From: Leptasterias polaris
Lineage: Eukaryota; Echinodermata; Asteroidea; Forcipulatida; Asteriidae
Direction of reading: 5' to 3'
DNA length: 64,000 nucleotides
NCBI GenBank assembly: GCA_037783415.1
Contig: JAZGTN010000012.1
Coordinates: 744,001-808,000 of the forward strand
Part shown: piece by piece, positions 1-9,565 of the stretch
Layout: the number at the start of each line of letters is the position of its first letter
How positions within the stretch are numbered: position 1 is the first letter of the stretch
The notes under the pieces: model-generated
What the model was told of the DNA's origin: nothing
What the model saw: the letters and a program-made list of their open reading frames with translations, nothing else
Database searches by the model: none
Made by a program: the position numbers and the translations under genes

Positions 1-155
1 TTGACAGCTGCCTAACTCTCATGTGGTTTGTGATCGAGAGCACCCAGTGTACAATGGAAAACAGTTTGATGTACTTTCTGTTTTCCTTCCTAACTGATTT
101 AACCCTCCTTATATCTGGCTGCTCAATGACGTCAACATCAGGGCTCGAAATCAAC

Positions 156-381
156 GGCCAGTAAACTCAAGACTGGACAGGGCAGTCTTGTGTTTTTCAA
201 TTCAATATCTTTATTAATTTTTTTAAATGATGTTCAAGTGTTGATTTTTAAGTTCTGTTGAGTATCAACATGTCCTTTTGATAACACAAATGAAATCAAT
301 CTTCTCTTCTCAAAAAACAAAAAACAAAATCAAAAACAGTTTACGTGTTAAAACTGTGTTGTCATTTTGATTCTGGTCTTT
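156..381 (+). repeat. Dispersed repeat, copy 1
   Basis: Beginning GGCCAGTAAACTCAAGA, it resembles 35952-36167: both have the shared opening, an AAATC(A)ATCTTCTCTT-like block and the ending TGTT(G)GCATTTT...TTCTGGTC. The copies are diverged, so the element is old. It lies in the ENT intron at the window edge. Confidence 0.5.
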
Positions 382-483
382 TCATGTATTTTCTCATTTG
401 GATTCTGTTTTCTCGAGAGCAATGTTCACCGAAGTGTACAAAGAAAATGTTGTGATTTTTCTTTTCCTTTGTTTTTGAAACAG

Positions 484-612
484 CCTCCCATACTGCAGTT
501 GACAGCGGCTTCATATACTTCCTGTGTGCGTTAGCTTGTATAGCCTTCACCCTGTTTGCTTTCTTGCTGCTTCCTAGAATGAAGTACGCATCCTTCTACC
601 TCAACAGACACT
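484..612 (+). CDS. SLC29A: ENT exon with TM6
   Basis: The exon follows an acceptor ending AACAG and ends at a GTAAGT donor, entering with 2 nt and leaving with 1 nt of a codon. It encodes a hydrophobic span containing FIYFLCALACIAFTLFAFLL followed by LPRMKY, the usual TM6 exit of ENT proteins. Confidence 0.88.
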
Positions 613-3600
613 GTAAGTCACTTCACCATTACTGTTTGCTTCAGACCTTGGTGCTCTTATGGTAACCCCAGGAATTATGCAACCTTGCCCTTGGGCATGA
701 AGGTTCCACTGAATACTGGCTCCCCAGTGAGCCAAAAAGTTTGATTGGCAGGGGGAGGGGTGTTAGAAACCTCAGAACCTAGCACAGGCTATCAAAACAT
801 TTGAAAGCCTGCTACAAAGAACAAGTGGCTCCACTTTATCACAGGGTTAGATCTGGGTAGGTCTGTATGTCTGTACAATTTTGTGCATGAAGTATATGAG
901 TGAATATTTCTTTCAGCCCCCCAAAAGCGAACTACACAACTCTGAGACCTGATCCCCCTCTTAGATATGTGGAATGGTCCATTATAGGATATCAAGGACT
1001 TCGCCTCCCTGGGGTATTGTACCTTTGAGAAAACAGTGACATAATTAAAAAGTGCCATGACGTAGTATTACCAGCGCTCACTTGAATTTTTCTTTTTTGC
1101 ACTCTGCACTAATGATGTCACTAGTGCTCAAAATACCTGGCTGTCGGACAAACTTTCTACCACTTTCGCAATCACTGCAGCATTGGCGCGCCAAACCGTA
1201 CTAGTAGTACAGTCGGTACACTTGAGTAGGCATAAAACTTGGACATGATGTACGCTCACGTACGCTACTGAAATTGGACACATCGCGTGAGACCTGGGGT
1301 CGATTTCACAAAGCACTAAGATTCATCTTAAGATGAGTTATCAGTATTACCATAGTGATTTGCATTGTGACATCACTCTTTGCTAAGCAACTGCGATGGA
1401 TTTGCAGTTACGATCAATCTTAACTCTTTGTGAAATCGGCCCCTGGCCACTTAAGTTCTATGTTTAGCATAAGTGCGGAGTGATTATCAAAGCACAATGC
1501 AGTAGGTGTGGGTGTATTCTTTTTTATTGTTTCCTGGCCTGATACTTCATGGAGACCTCGGAGCCAATTGAGGCAATCGTCTCCACTCATTCCCCTGGTC
1601 ACTGCCTTGGTGCCCCTTGAAATCCCTTTTAGAGGTGCCCCAATATTTCCTTTTTTCTTTATTTGCAGCTGATTTAACTAAATCAAAACGGATTGAGGAT
1701 CTGGAAAGCACTGAGAGTTTTGAGAAGGTCAAACACCATCAGAGACCACCATTCTCTGAAATCTTTTGGAAGGTGAGGCATTATTCAACTTTTTATGATT
1801 ACTTAGGGATGTGAAGTGTTATACGTTTTTCTGAATTCAGACAATTTTTTCTATGGCTGCCTGAGTTATTCTAGATAAAAGCAACTAATGTTCTTTGATA
1901 TACTCCTCTAGCTCTTAGGACACTATTTCCAAAAGATAGCTGGAAACTTTAACTCGAGGGGTTTTCAAACAGCCACCATTTCAATATATTTTCTATCTGT
2001 TGTCATTTCATCTACAGATTAAGATTCCTGCTGTGACGATTTTAATCATCTTTGCGGTGACGCTAGCGTTATTCCCAGCCACAATATCATCCATTGGAGC
2101 CATTGATACAACTAACAAATACTGGGCCAGTAAGTGTCTTCTTTCACACACACACCCAAGTGTGTATACGCCTGCAATCGTGGACCTCCTACTGTCCCTC
2201 TTTTGTTTATACTTTTTTGCAACAGCTCCCATTGGTTTTGTACACGTTTTCCAACCGTGGACCTATTGTCCTCTTTTGTTATAGGTCCCTGGTTTGAATG
2301 TGTATACCTATCCTGGTGGGAACTTCCTATTGTTGTGCTATTATTCCCTTTTCTAAAGAATCTTGTTGTGGGGACCCAGTTTAACAAAGAAAAACGTTGT
2401 GGGGACCTTTGTTCCATTGTATAAAAGTCCCCACAGCTCTGGGTATGCCTACCTACCTACACACACACACATCCTTAAGGATCCAGTTTGTGGGGTAATG
2501 CTATTGTTCTATTATTCCCTTTACTTCCTTCTGGGGTCCATTGTTCCTATTGAGACTGCCTTGTGGCGTCCATTGTTCTGTTGTTGATAGGACCCCACAA
2601 AGGCCCTCCCATATGCCCACACACACACAAAGATGTTTGTGTTGCAGTCACTGTGTGGACATTCCTTTGTTCTATACACTTAAGGAAAATCCTATTCCTC
2701 AACACTGTAAATAACTCTGTGTTGACGTGTGTAAGTCCACATAGTTTTTCAAAACCGTGCCTTGTTGTGTGGACCTCTTTTGTTCTCAGGTCCACACTTA
2801 ATATGTAATGCTTACGCAAACACACCCAAGTGTGTAACAGCCTGCAATCGTGGACCCTCCTTTGTTCAACTCTTTGTGATAGCAATGGTGGACCACAATG
2901 CTTTCCTTTGTGATAGCAACTGTGGACCTATTGTCCCTTTTGTTATAGGTCCATGGTTTGAATGTGGATACCTACCCACCCTTGCATAATGGCAGTTACA
3001 GGGTACTTCCACTGTTGTTCTATTATTCCCTTTTTTGAAGAAATTCTCTGTGGGGTACCACTAGAACAAAGAAAACCTTATGTGGTAGCTTTGTTCCATT
3101 GTTAAAACTACCCCATAAGTTGGCATGTAAGGGCACACATTAGTTAACCCAGTAAATAGAGGACTTCTCTTTGTTCTTCCAATGTTTGGACCCAGTACTT
3201 TTTAGAGACTTCTCCATAGGTTTTGTGCACCAAAGTAAAGCGAGGACTTCCTCACTCTGTCGAAACACCCATATCCCTTTTGTTAAAGTCCTCAGTTTGA
3301 ATGGATAGACATCCCCACACACACACTCCTTGCGTAAAAACCTCATCAAAAACTGCTGCACCAATCGGAGGGTCAGAATTGCTGTATTTATGCATTTCAA
3401 GTAGTGGTATCTACTTGGTTTTTTTCTTTTTGTATAATGAAGAAACTTAATTTGTTTTTAAGAATGTTGTTACATCAGCATTTGAGTATAGTACATGAGG
3501 CTTTGATAAACCGATGTTGTCTGCTTTTTAAATAAACATGTGACTTCTACAGAGCTTACTCTGTTGACATTTTGTGACACCCCCCAACCCCCATTTTAAA

Positions 3601-5692
3601 TTTTTTTGTTACTTCTGAAAATTTATTACAAAGTATTTATGACAGAAGTATTGCAATATGTATTTTTGTATCTCTTTGTTTCAGATGACTATTTTGTTCC
3701 AGTGATGTGTTTCTTAACCTTTAACTTGATGGATTTTACCGGAAGGTCACTCGCAGTCATTCAATGGGTGAGGCACTTATATAAATTACCCCTTGCACAA
3801 CGCGGAACGCACCTCCGCATAATGCGCGTCTACCATTTCCACCATTTTTTGGGGGGCAGTTCTTTCGTGTACATTTTGCTTCACAGAACCGTGGACAGGA
3901 TGGGCACGTGTAAGTGTGCTGCGCGTTGTGCAAGTGGTCATTAGGCATTTATTGGGCACTTTTATTTAAAACCCATTGTATCAAATTGCTACTAACTCAG
4001 TTCAGTTGGTCCTTAAGAATTCCTGCAACATCCTCAACTCCTTTGGGAGTATGCAGCACCTGCAACCAAATATTTACATATTTACATATTGCCGGTGTGG
4101 CAGGAGATTCTGTCCCCCACGGAGATTCTATTCTCGATATGGTAAATTGTGTAGACATTTTGTCTGAAAGCGCCCTCTTTTGACTTAATTTCCTTCAGTC
4201 CATGTTAATTTATTGCCTTGGGGGCGCACACACCAGGGGTCAAAATCCTTATGCTTCGGTTCAGTACAAGTTGTATAAATTTCATGAAATTGGTTGACCA
4301 TTCTGAAGGAGCTAGTAAATTGGGGACATCTGTGTTATACCTTCCCCCAAAGTAACTGTTTGTGGAATATTAGCGCGCCAACTTTTGAGGGAAAACTTTG
4401 GTGCTACATTTTTGTGTATATATTATTTATAATCATTTAAGATGATTAGTCCTCAGTGCAGATGTGACATTTGAAATAAGGAACTCAATATGAGGGTGTA
4501 GATTTAGAATATGTTTTAACTTTTGTCTACATTTGTTTGCTATTGCTATTGTTCTTGTCATATTTCTATGGTTGTTCATTAATATTTTAGTTTGTTTATT
4601 TGTAAGGCGCATTTGATTATTTTTAATGTGGAATATTCTCTGTAATAGTAATTTCATTATTATTATCATTATTATTATTAGAACCTTAAAGCACTCAGCC
4701 AATGATGTCATATTTGGAACTCAGGGTGCCTATATTTCCGAGTGGTAGACTAGCGAAGAAATCGTTGTTTTTTAACATCAAATATAATTTTGTAGTAATT
4801 ATAAAACTTCATGAAATGATAAAGCCATTCGTCATCAGTAAACAATCATCTCTGTTTGTTTTGTTGTTTTGATTACTTGTCAGCCAACTGAGAAGAACAT
4901 GATCCTCCTCAGTATCCTCAGCGTGTTACGAGTTGTCTTCTTTCCACTCTTTGCATTATGCAACATCCATCCAGCAATTTCGCCCTCAAATGTAGTCTTC
5001 AACAATGACGCCTATCCGTTTGTCTTCAACGCGCTGTTTGGTCTTTCCAACGGGTACCTTGGCAGCCTGGTTATGATATATGGGCCAAAGTGAGTTGTGT
5101 TCAGTTTCTGTAGTATGTTTTTGCCTATCATTTAGAAAATTCGGGGGGGGGGGGGGGGGTTACCCTTCAAGCCTGATGTTCTAGAATTTGAGAACATGTA
5201 TTTCCTCAAATATGAGGACATGCCAGAGGTTGAGGAACAAAAACCAAACCTTGCCTTCGGCCAATTCTGTAAGATACACCATTCTGTAAGATACACCATT
5301 CTGTTTCATGTCACAAAAAAACTGAAAAACTTAGTTCAATCATACAAACAGGTTTTTTTTATGTTGTAATTATAAAGGTGCATGTCTATCTGTTAACCAT
5401 ATCGATCATGGATATTGTTTTTCATTATGCTGAAAAGGGACCTGAGTATTTCCCTTCCAATCTCGGTTTGGTTACATTAGTTTGAATGGGAGAAAAAGAA
5501 GATAACCGCAATGTGATAAAGGTCTAGCTCCCTATAGACGAAACTAATTCCTGATTGTCTCATGTTTGATGTCTTTATAGGTTTGTTGATATAAAACACA
5601 GGGAGACTGCCGGTGTGATGATGGCTCTTTTCCTGTCGGCTGGCCTAGCGATCGGCTCGGTATTTTCCGTACTATTTAAGAAGGTCATCTGA
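484..5692 (+). CDS. SLC29A: Equilibrative nucleoside transporter (SLC29/ENT family), C-terminal half, partial
   Basis: Integral membrane carrier that moves nucleosides down their gradient across plasma or organelle membranes. Six exons join in phase with GT-AG introns: 484-612, 1669-1772, 2018-2129, 3685-3767, 4884-5089 and 5581-5692, ending in TGA. They encode about 248 residues, against roughly 450 for a whole ENT, so transmembrane segments 1-5 and the start codon lie left of the window. The joined product shows TM6, a charged cytoplasmic loop, and TM7 to TM11. Family hallmarks seen are FNLMDFTGR in TM8, LCNIHP and SNGYLGSL in TM9-10, and ETAGVMMALFLSAGLAIG in TM11. The cytoplasmic loop is short compared with vertebrate ENT1. 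ENT1/2-like is the best fit, but the exact paralogue cannot be fixed from half a protein. No AATAAA is evident close downstream, so the 3' end of the transcript is unknown. Confidence 0.93.
1293..1446. mobile_element. Short inverted-repeat element (MITE), copy A
   Basis: About 154 bp with inverted ends: GGGTCGATTTCACAAAG at the left and CTTTGTGAAATCGGCCC at the right. It is nearly identical to 51491-51645. It lies in an ENT intron. Confidence 0.75.
1669..1772 (+). CDS. SLC29A: ENT exon, cytoplasmic loop between TM6 and TM7
   Basis: Acceptor TTTGCAG, donor GTGAGG. It encodes a hydrophilic, charged stretch (KSKRIEDLEST, then KHHQRPPFSEIFWK) that corresponds to the variable intracellular loop and its re-entry into the membrane before TM7. 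Confidence 0.85.
2018..2129 (+). CDS. SLC29A: ENT exon, TM7
   Basis: Acceptor TCTACAG, donor GTAAGT. The peptide begins IKIPAVTILIIFAVTLALFP, a clear TM7, and ends in a short polar stretch NKYWA before the next segment. Confidence 0.9.
2140..3330. repeat. Degenerate repeat array with GGTCCAC/GTGGACC hairpin units in an ENT intron
   Basis: Diverged blocks recur, for example CTGCAATCGTGGACC near 2175 and 2840, and CCTATTGTCC...TTTTGTTATAGGTCC near 2262 and 2929. Several blocks form short hairpins such as GTGGGGAC...GTCCCCAC near 2397-2435, and CACACACA microsatellites are interspersed. No coding content. Confidence 0.55.
3685..3767 (+). CDS. SLC29A: ENT exon, TM8 with FN-D-GR motif
   Basis: Acceptor GTTTCAG, donor GTGAGG. 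It encodes YFVPVMCFLTFNLMDFTGRS followed by LAVIQW. The FNxxDxxGR pattern is a signature of SLC29 transporters. Confidence 0.93.
4884..5089 (+). CDS. SLC29A: ENT exon, TM9 and TM10
   Basis: Acceptor TTGTCAG, donor GTGAGT. It encodes 68 complete codons covering RVVFFPLFALCNIHP (TM9) and NALFGLSNGYLGSLVMIYGP (TM10). Confidence 0.93.
5143..5159 (+). repeat. Poly(G) tract, 17 nt
   Basis: Uninterrupted G run just after the TM9-TM10 exon of the ENT gene. Similar C/G runs occur at 11903, 21787, 23593, 24868 and 44786; their lengths may be assembly-sensitive. Confidence 0.9.
5264..5304 (+). repeat. 17-bp tandem repeat, 2.4 copies
   Basis: Unit ATTCTGTAAGATACACC repeated head to tail in the last ENT intron. 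Confidence 0.85.
5581..5692 (+). CDS. SLC29A: ENT last coding exon, TM11 and stop
   Basis: Acceptor TTTATAG. It encodes ETAGVMMALFLSAGLAIGSV and then FKKVI before TGA at 5690-5692. Ending a few residues after TM11 is normal for ENT proteins. Confidence 0.93.
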
Positions 5693-6289
5693 GATTTCCC
5701 AAACAAACAGTTAGAGGTTTACTAATGGCCAGTCTAATCTTGAGAAAGTGTTTTCCCTGGAGTCCTATGACCAGTTTCATCAAGCTTGTGTGCAGACATT
5801 TTCTGCATACAGAACAGGCCTTACCACAGTTTCTATTTCATAATCACAGCTTACCGTATGCAAAAGAAAAAAGCACGCAAACTTGCCATTGGTTCCAGTC
5901 AGCAGATGAGTGACGCAACTATGCAAATCCATTGTAAATGTGCATACAAATTATCAAACGTTATTGATTGTTTATGAAATACATGTTTGCGAAGAAGATT
6001 TTATTTTCTGCTAAAGTTAAACACATAAAATTGCTTACCGGTAAACAGCTTTGTGAAGTTGGGCCCTGCCTTTATCTCTTTGTAAAACATTGTTTAGATC
6101 ATTTAATACTTGGATGTTGCTGGCTGAATGCAGGACATGGTTTATTCTGAAGGTGTAACTTCACTATAATTGTCTACTTTCAAGGAACTACATTATATTA
6201 AGAAGGTAGCAATCAGAACATCTGTTACTGATGAACATCAACCTTTATTAGGTGCTTAAAACAAAGTGTGAAAGTGCCTTCTCCAGTTC

Positions 6290-6550
6290 ATCGGGGCCAG
6301 AGGCATTCCTAAAACCATTTCAGCTCCTTGGGAGTATGCAGTCCCGGCAGGGTAAATTGGGGTCCATGTATCTCATCAATATTTAAAACAGTTTCTACTG
6401 CTCTTGATATTAACCCTTCAACCTGTGAACTGTTTGTTGCGCTTGTTATCTCAGGACATAAGTGTCATAACCAGGATTCGAACCCACATCCTGATGACTG
6501 GGTCTCCAGAACTTGAGTCAAATGCACTAAACCGCTCGGCCGCGACACTG
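6290..6550 (-). mobile_element. tRNA-derived SINE with tRNA-Leu(CAA)-like head
   Basis: On the minus strand 6546-6464 reads as a degenerate tRNA-Leu: GCGGCCGAGCGGTTTAG (A box), GACTCAAGTTCTGG around a CAA anticodon and GTGGGTTCGAATCCTGG (B box). The acceptor stem does not pair well, so it is not a functional tRNA. The body runs on to CTCCCAAGGAGCTGAAATGG, a sequence type also seen at about 49050-49310. Confidence 0.7.
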
Positions 6551-7596
6551 TTGTTATTATGAAGTATGTTTGAAATCTGTATGAAAAATGAATAGTGTAC
6601 ATGAAAGTCAACCATGGAACTCTTCAAATATTCTTTTCATTTTTGGCATAATTTTTTGAGTTCTTAACAAATTGTGCATTATGTTTCTTTTGATTGAACA
6701 TTCTTAAATATTTACTCAACCTTAGATTAATGATAGACATATTTAAAAGTGGAATATATTTTTGTAAGGGTTTTCCTATAAGTTTAGTTCCTTAATCCGG
6801 TTGGTTTGGTTATTCTCTAGTTATTTGGGGAAAATTTGAATTAATTATTGTTTTATTGTAAATTTGTCAGGACTAATTTCTGAAGGATTTAATTTCCGAT
6901 AAATTTGAAAGTTGGTGTTGGGTTTGTGTGGACATTGGCAACATTTTGGTATGCTATTACAAAAATACTAACACAAACCATGGAGGTAGAAAATAGTTCA
7001 TTTTCTACCTGAAGGCGCAAAGATATCAGACTGTTTGTTTTCTAGTTCAAGAAGAGAATATGCTCTTTGATCTGCTCTTCTAGCATCGCGGATGCTGTTC
7101 CCAAAAGCTCCTTGAAATTTGTAATTTCAGAAGTTATCAAAAGGTGTAAATGTTGTCAGAGTCCATCTTTCAAACCTTCTTTGTCAGCATTGACTCTCAC
7201 GCTTGTGAATAATCACTGTAAATGCCTTGTAAAATTGACTTGTCTTGACTTGTAAATATGAATGACTCTAAAGTTGTATGAAAGTATCACATAAACAACT
7301 GTGGTTTTATGTCTGGATGTTGTATTCTGTGTGTGATGGAATTATGCCAGACTGGCCAAGATGGCAAATTTCGTAAAGCTGTTCAACACAAAATGTTTTG
7401 CTTAGCACAGAAAAATTGATACAATGACAGCCATATATTGTGTTTCTCAACAATTTTATTACAGAAATGTTTTCGGAATTTAAAAAGAAATTTTGAAGCT
7501 TGTTTTACAATGCTTAGCACAGAAAAATTGATACATTTCCTGTGCCCTCAGGACTTATACAAAACTTTAGACTAAACGTTGGATGTTTTAGAACTA

Positions 7597-7955
7597 AATT
7601 TGAACAGTCATAACTCCTTATTGCAATGATGTACTAGTGACTTGATACTTGAATCAAATATTGCTACTTACATGTAGATTCATATCAAAAGATAAAACTC
7701 AAAGAGTAGGCCTATATCGGGGGTTCCAGTTGAATGAGCTAAAACAATGAAAAACCTTATTGCAATGATGAACTGACTTGAAACTAGAACCGAATATTGC
7801 TACTTACATGTAGATTCATATGAAAATATAAAACTCAGAGTTTATCACTGGTTCCAGTTGAATGAGCTGAAACAATGAAAACCTTAAATGGTCATAACTC
7901 CTTATTGCAATGATGTACTGACTTGAAACTTGAACCAAATATTGCTACTGACACA
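7597..7955 (+). repeat. Tandem repeat of about 140 bp, 2.5 copies
   Basis: TATTGCAATGATG(T/A)ACT recurs at 7624, 7760 and 7905, each followed by a GACTTGA(A)AC...AATATTGCTACT block and TTCCAGTTGAATGAGCT. The copies differ by small indels. Confidence 0.8.
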
Positions 7956-8665
7956 AAGATTTAATGCAGTCTAATTCCCCAATATTTTTCACCATGCTGT
8001 CATATTTGATATTTCTGTATTTTAATTGTTTCCTCACCTGTCTGGATACAACCCCAATTTCCCATATAGATTTTAAATACAGATGCCTACCCCAATGAAC
8101 AAAAACCGAACATAACAACACATTTTCTATATCCATTGTTTAGTTTCTTGAGAATTGTGTAAGCCCATTATTTCACACATGAGTTTTGTAATTGAAATAC
8201 TTCCATCTAGTCATCCTATTCTGAGCCTTAAGTACATGTAATTTACATTTTGTTGATGCATCTATAATTACTCTGGTAAATGTTTGATGACATACCAGAA
8301 TTTGTTGTTACTATATAATTATCTTAAAAAGAAAGGAAAGCAAGTAGTTCATGTATGTGTAGTTATTTTCTGGCTTGGTAAAACATTTCCAAGTTTGGTG
8401 ACACTATCTGAACATATACAAACACATTGTATACCTGTTGTATGCAATATGTTGGCCGTTCTAGTTCATTTGAAATTTACGGGGTGTATGGTGATGATTA
8501 TTAAGTACTTTGTTTGTTTCTTCACATTTTTTAAGACACATTTTTTAAGACACATTAAAAATGAAACAAGTGGTTTAAACAGTCACTCTAATGTACAAAG
8601 TGGTTTTTTATTATATATATATACACCAAGTAATAAACTGACTGAGTGAATTTGAAATAATTTTA

Positions 8666-8878
8666 GGTTGAACAAAGAAAAAATTATTAGGGCAGGATTT
8701 GAACCTGCGACCTCTGAATTAACGTGCCAGGCACCAACTGAGCTATTTGGCCCAACCTGTAACTGCCGTATAGCCCGGGATGACACCCAAGTTTACGATA
8801 CAACAAGTGGCAGGAGAAGAATAACCTTAAAGGCATGCAACTTTTTGAAATGAAAAAGCTCTTTTTCTTTGTTGAACC
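8666..8878 (-). mobile_element. tRNA-Asn-like sequence enclosed by inverted terminal repeats
   Basis: The ends are inverted copies of about 17 bp (GGTTGAACAAAGAAAAA at 8666-8682 and TTTTTCTTTGTTGAACC at 8862-8878, one mismatch). Inside, the minus strand has a polymerase III A box TAGCTCAGTTGG (8745-8734), a GTT anticodon-like loop and a B box GGTTCAAATCC (8705-8695). The acceptor stem is not paired, so it is a SINE or hybrid element rather than a tRNA gene. It lies downstream of LIN52. Confidence 0.7.
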
Positions 8879-8882
8879 CAAA

Positions 8883-8892
8883 TTTATTTATT
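8883..8892 (-). promoter_or_regulatory. Candidate poly(A) signals of LIN52
   Basis: Two overlapping AATAAA hexamers on the minus strand, about 610 nt past the LIN52 stop. They abut the outer end of a tRNA-like inverted-repeat element, so the position is plausible but unproven. Confidence 0.25.
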
Positions 8893-9303
8893 TACATGTC
8901 TTGTTATCTCACACAAATGAATTTCGAAAAATTATTTGCTCTAAAAAGTAATCGGTTCAGTATCGAGGCCCGACTTCATGGCCTGGTTAACCACAGTTTT
9001 CTGTTTCACTTTGTAAAAAAACATAATTATCTTATCTCTTGACTACCAAATTCTTTTCATGTACACACTTACATGCACATGTATCTGCTAGACTACACTG
9101 GTCAGAATCATTGACCTTTACCAACACAAAATTCCATCCCCTACTTGTTTTTTGATGGAATTAGTGCAACAATGCTTGGCACTGGGAAGGGTGTGGTTAG
9201 CATATGCTGAATCCAAACAAAATACATGCAGCGTGAGTGTATTTAATTTGATCTACAATCTCAGAAATGGCACAGAACTTCAAAAAAAAAAAAACCTTCC
9301 AGG

Positions 9304-9419
9304 AAGGCCCAATTTCAAAGAGCTGCTTAAGCACAACGAAATTATGAATAACATGTGCCATCTGTGATTGAATCCTACTGATTTGTCCGCTTCAGCAGCT
9401 CCATGAAAATGCGGCCCTG
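9304..9419. mobile_element. Small inverted-repeat element (MITE)
   Basis: The ends GGCCCAATTTCAAAGAGCTGC and GCAGCTCCATGAAAATGCGGCC are imperfect inverted copies. The element lies just past the LIN52 stop, in its probable 3' UTR. Confidence 0.55.
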
Positions 9420-9503
9420 GTGATGCACAATCTTAACACACGATAGTCTTAATGTTTAAAAGGTTTCTTCGATGGAAGACTGTCAAAGTGGTTGGTTCAA
9501 AGG

Positions 9504-9565
9504 TCACTTCCTCTTTGTTCCATTCACCAGGATGTTCAGGAATTTGCCTCTTGTCATCTCTCGAG
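9504..9565 (-). CDS. LIN52: LIN52 exon 6 and stop
   Basis: Acceptor CCTGCAG. It encodes SREMTRGKFLNILVNGTKRK (the Ser codon is split across the intron) and then TGA at 9506-9504. Confidence 0.95.

Larger units (their letters stand above)
5693..8660. other. ENT 3' flank between the ENT and LIN52 genes
   Basis: No credible exon is seen. The interval includes the ENT 3' UTR of unknown length, a tRNA-Leu-like SINE (6290-6550), a pair of direct repeats TGCTTAGCACAGAAAAATTG (near 7400 and 7510) and a tandem array at 7597-7955. The remainder is AT-rich without recognisable structure. Confidence 0.5.

Noticed and set aside
6464..6546. Functional tRNA-Leu gene (minus strand)
   Set aside because: The acceptor and anticodon stems are degenerate and a SINE body follows.
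8691..8755. Functional tRNA-Asn gene (minus strand)
   Set aside because: A and B boxes are present but the acceptor stem does not pair and the anticodon stem is weak; called a SINE-like element instead.
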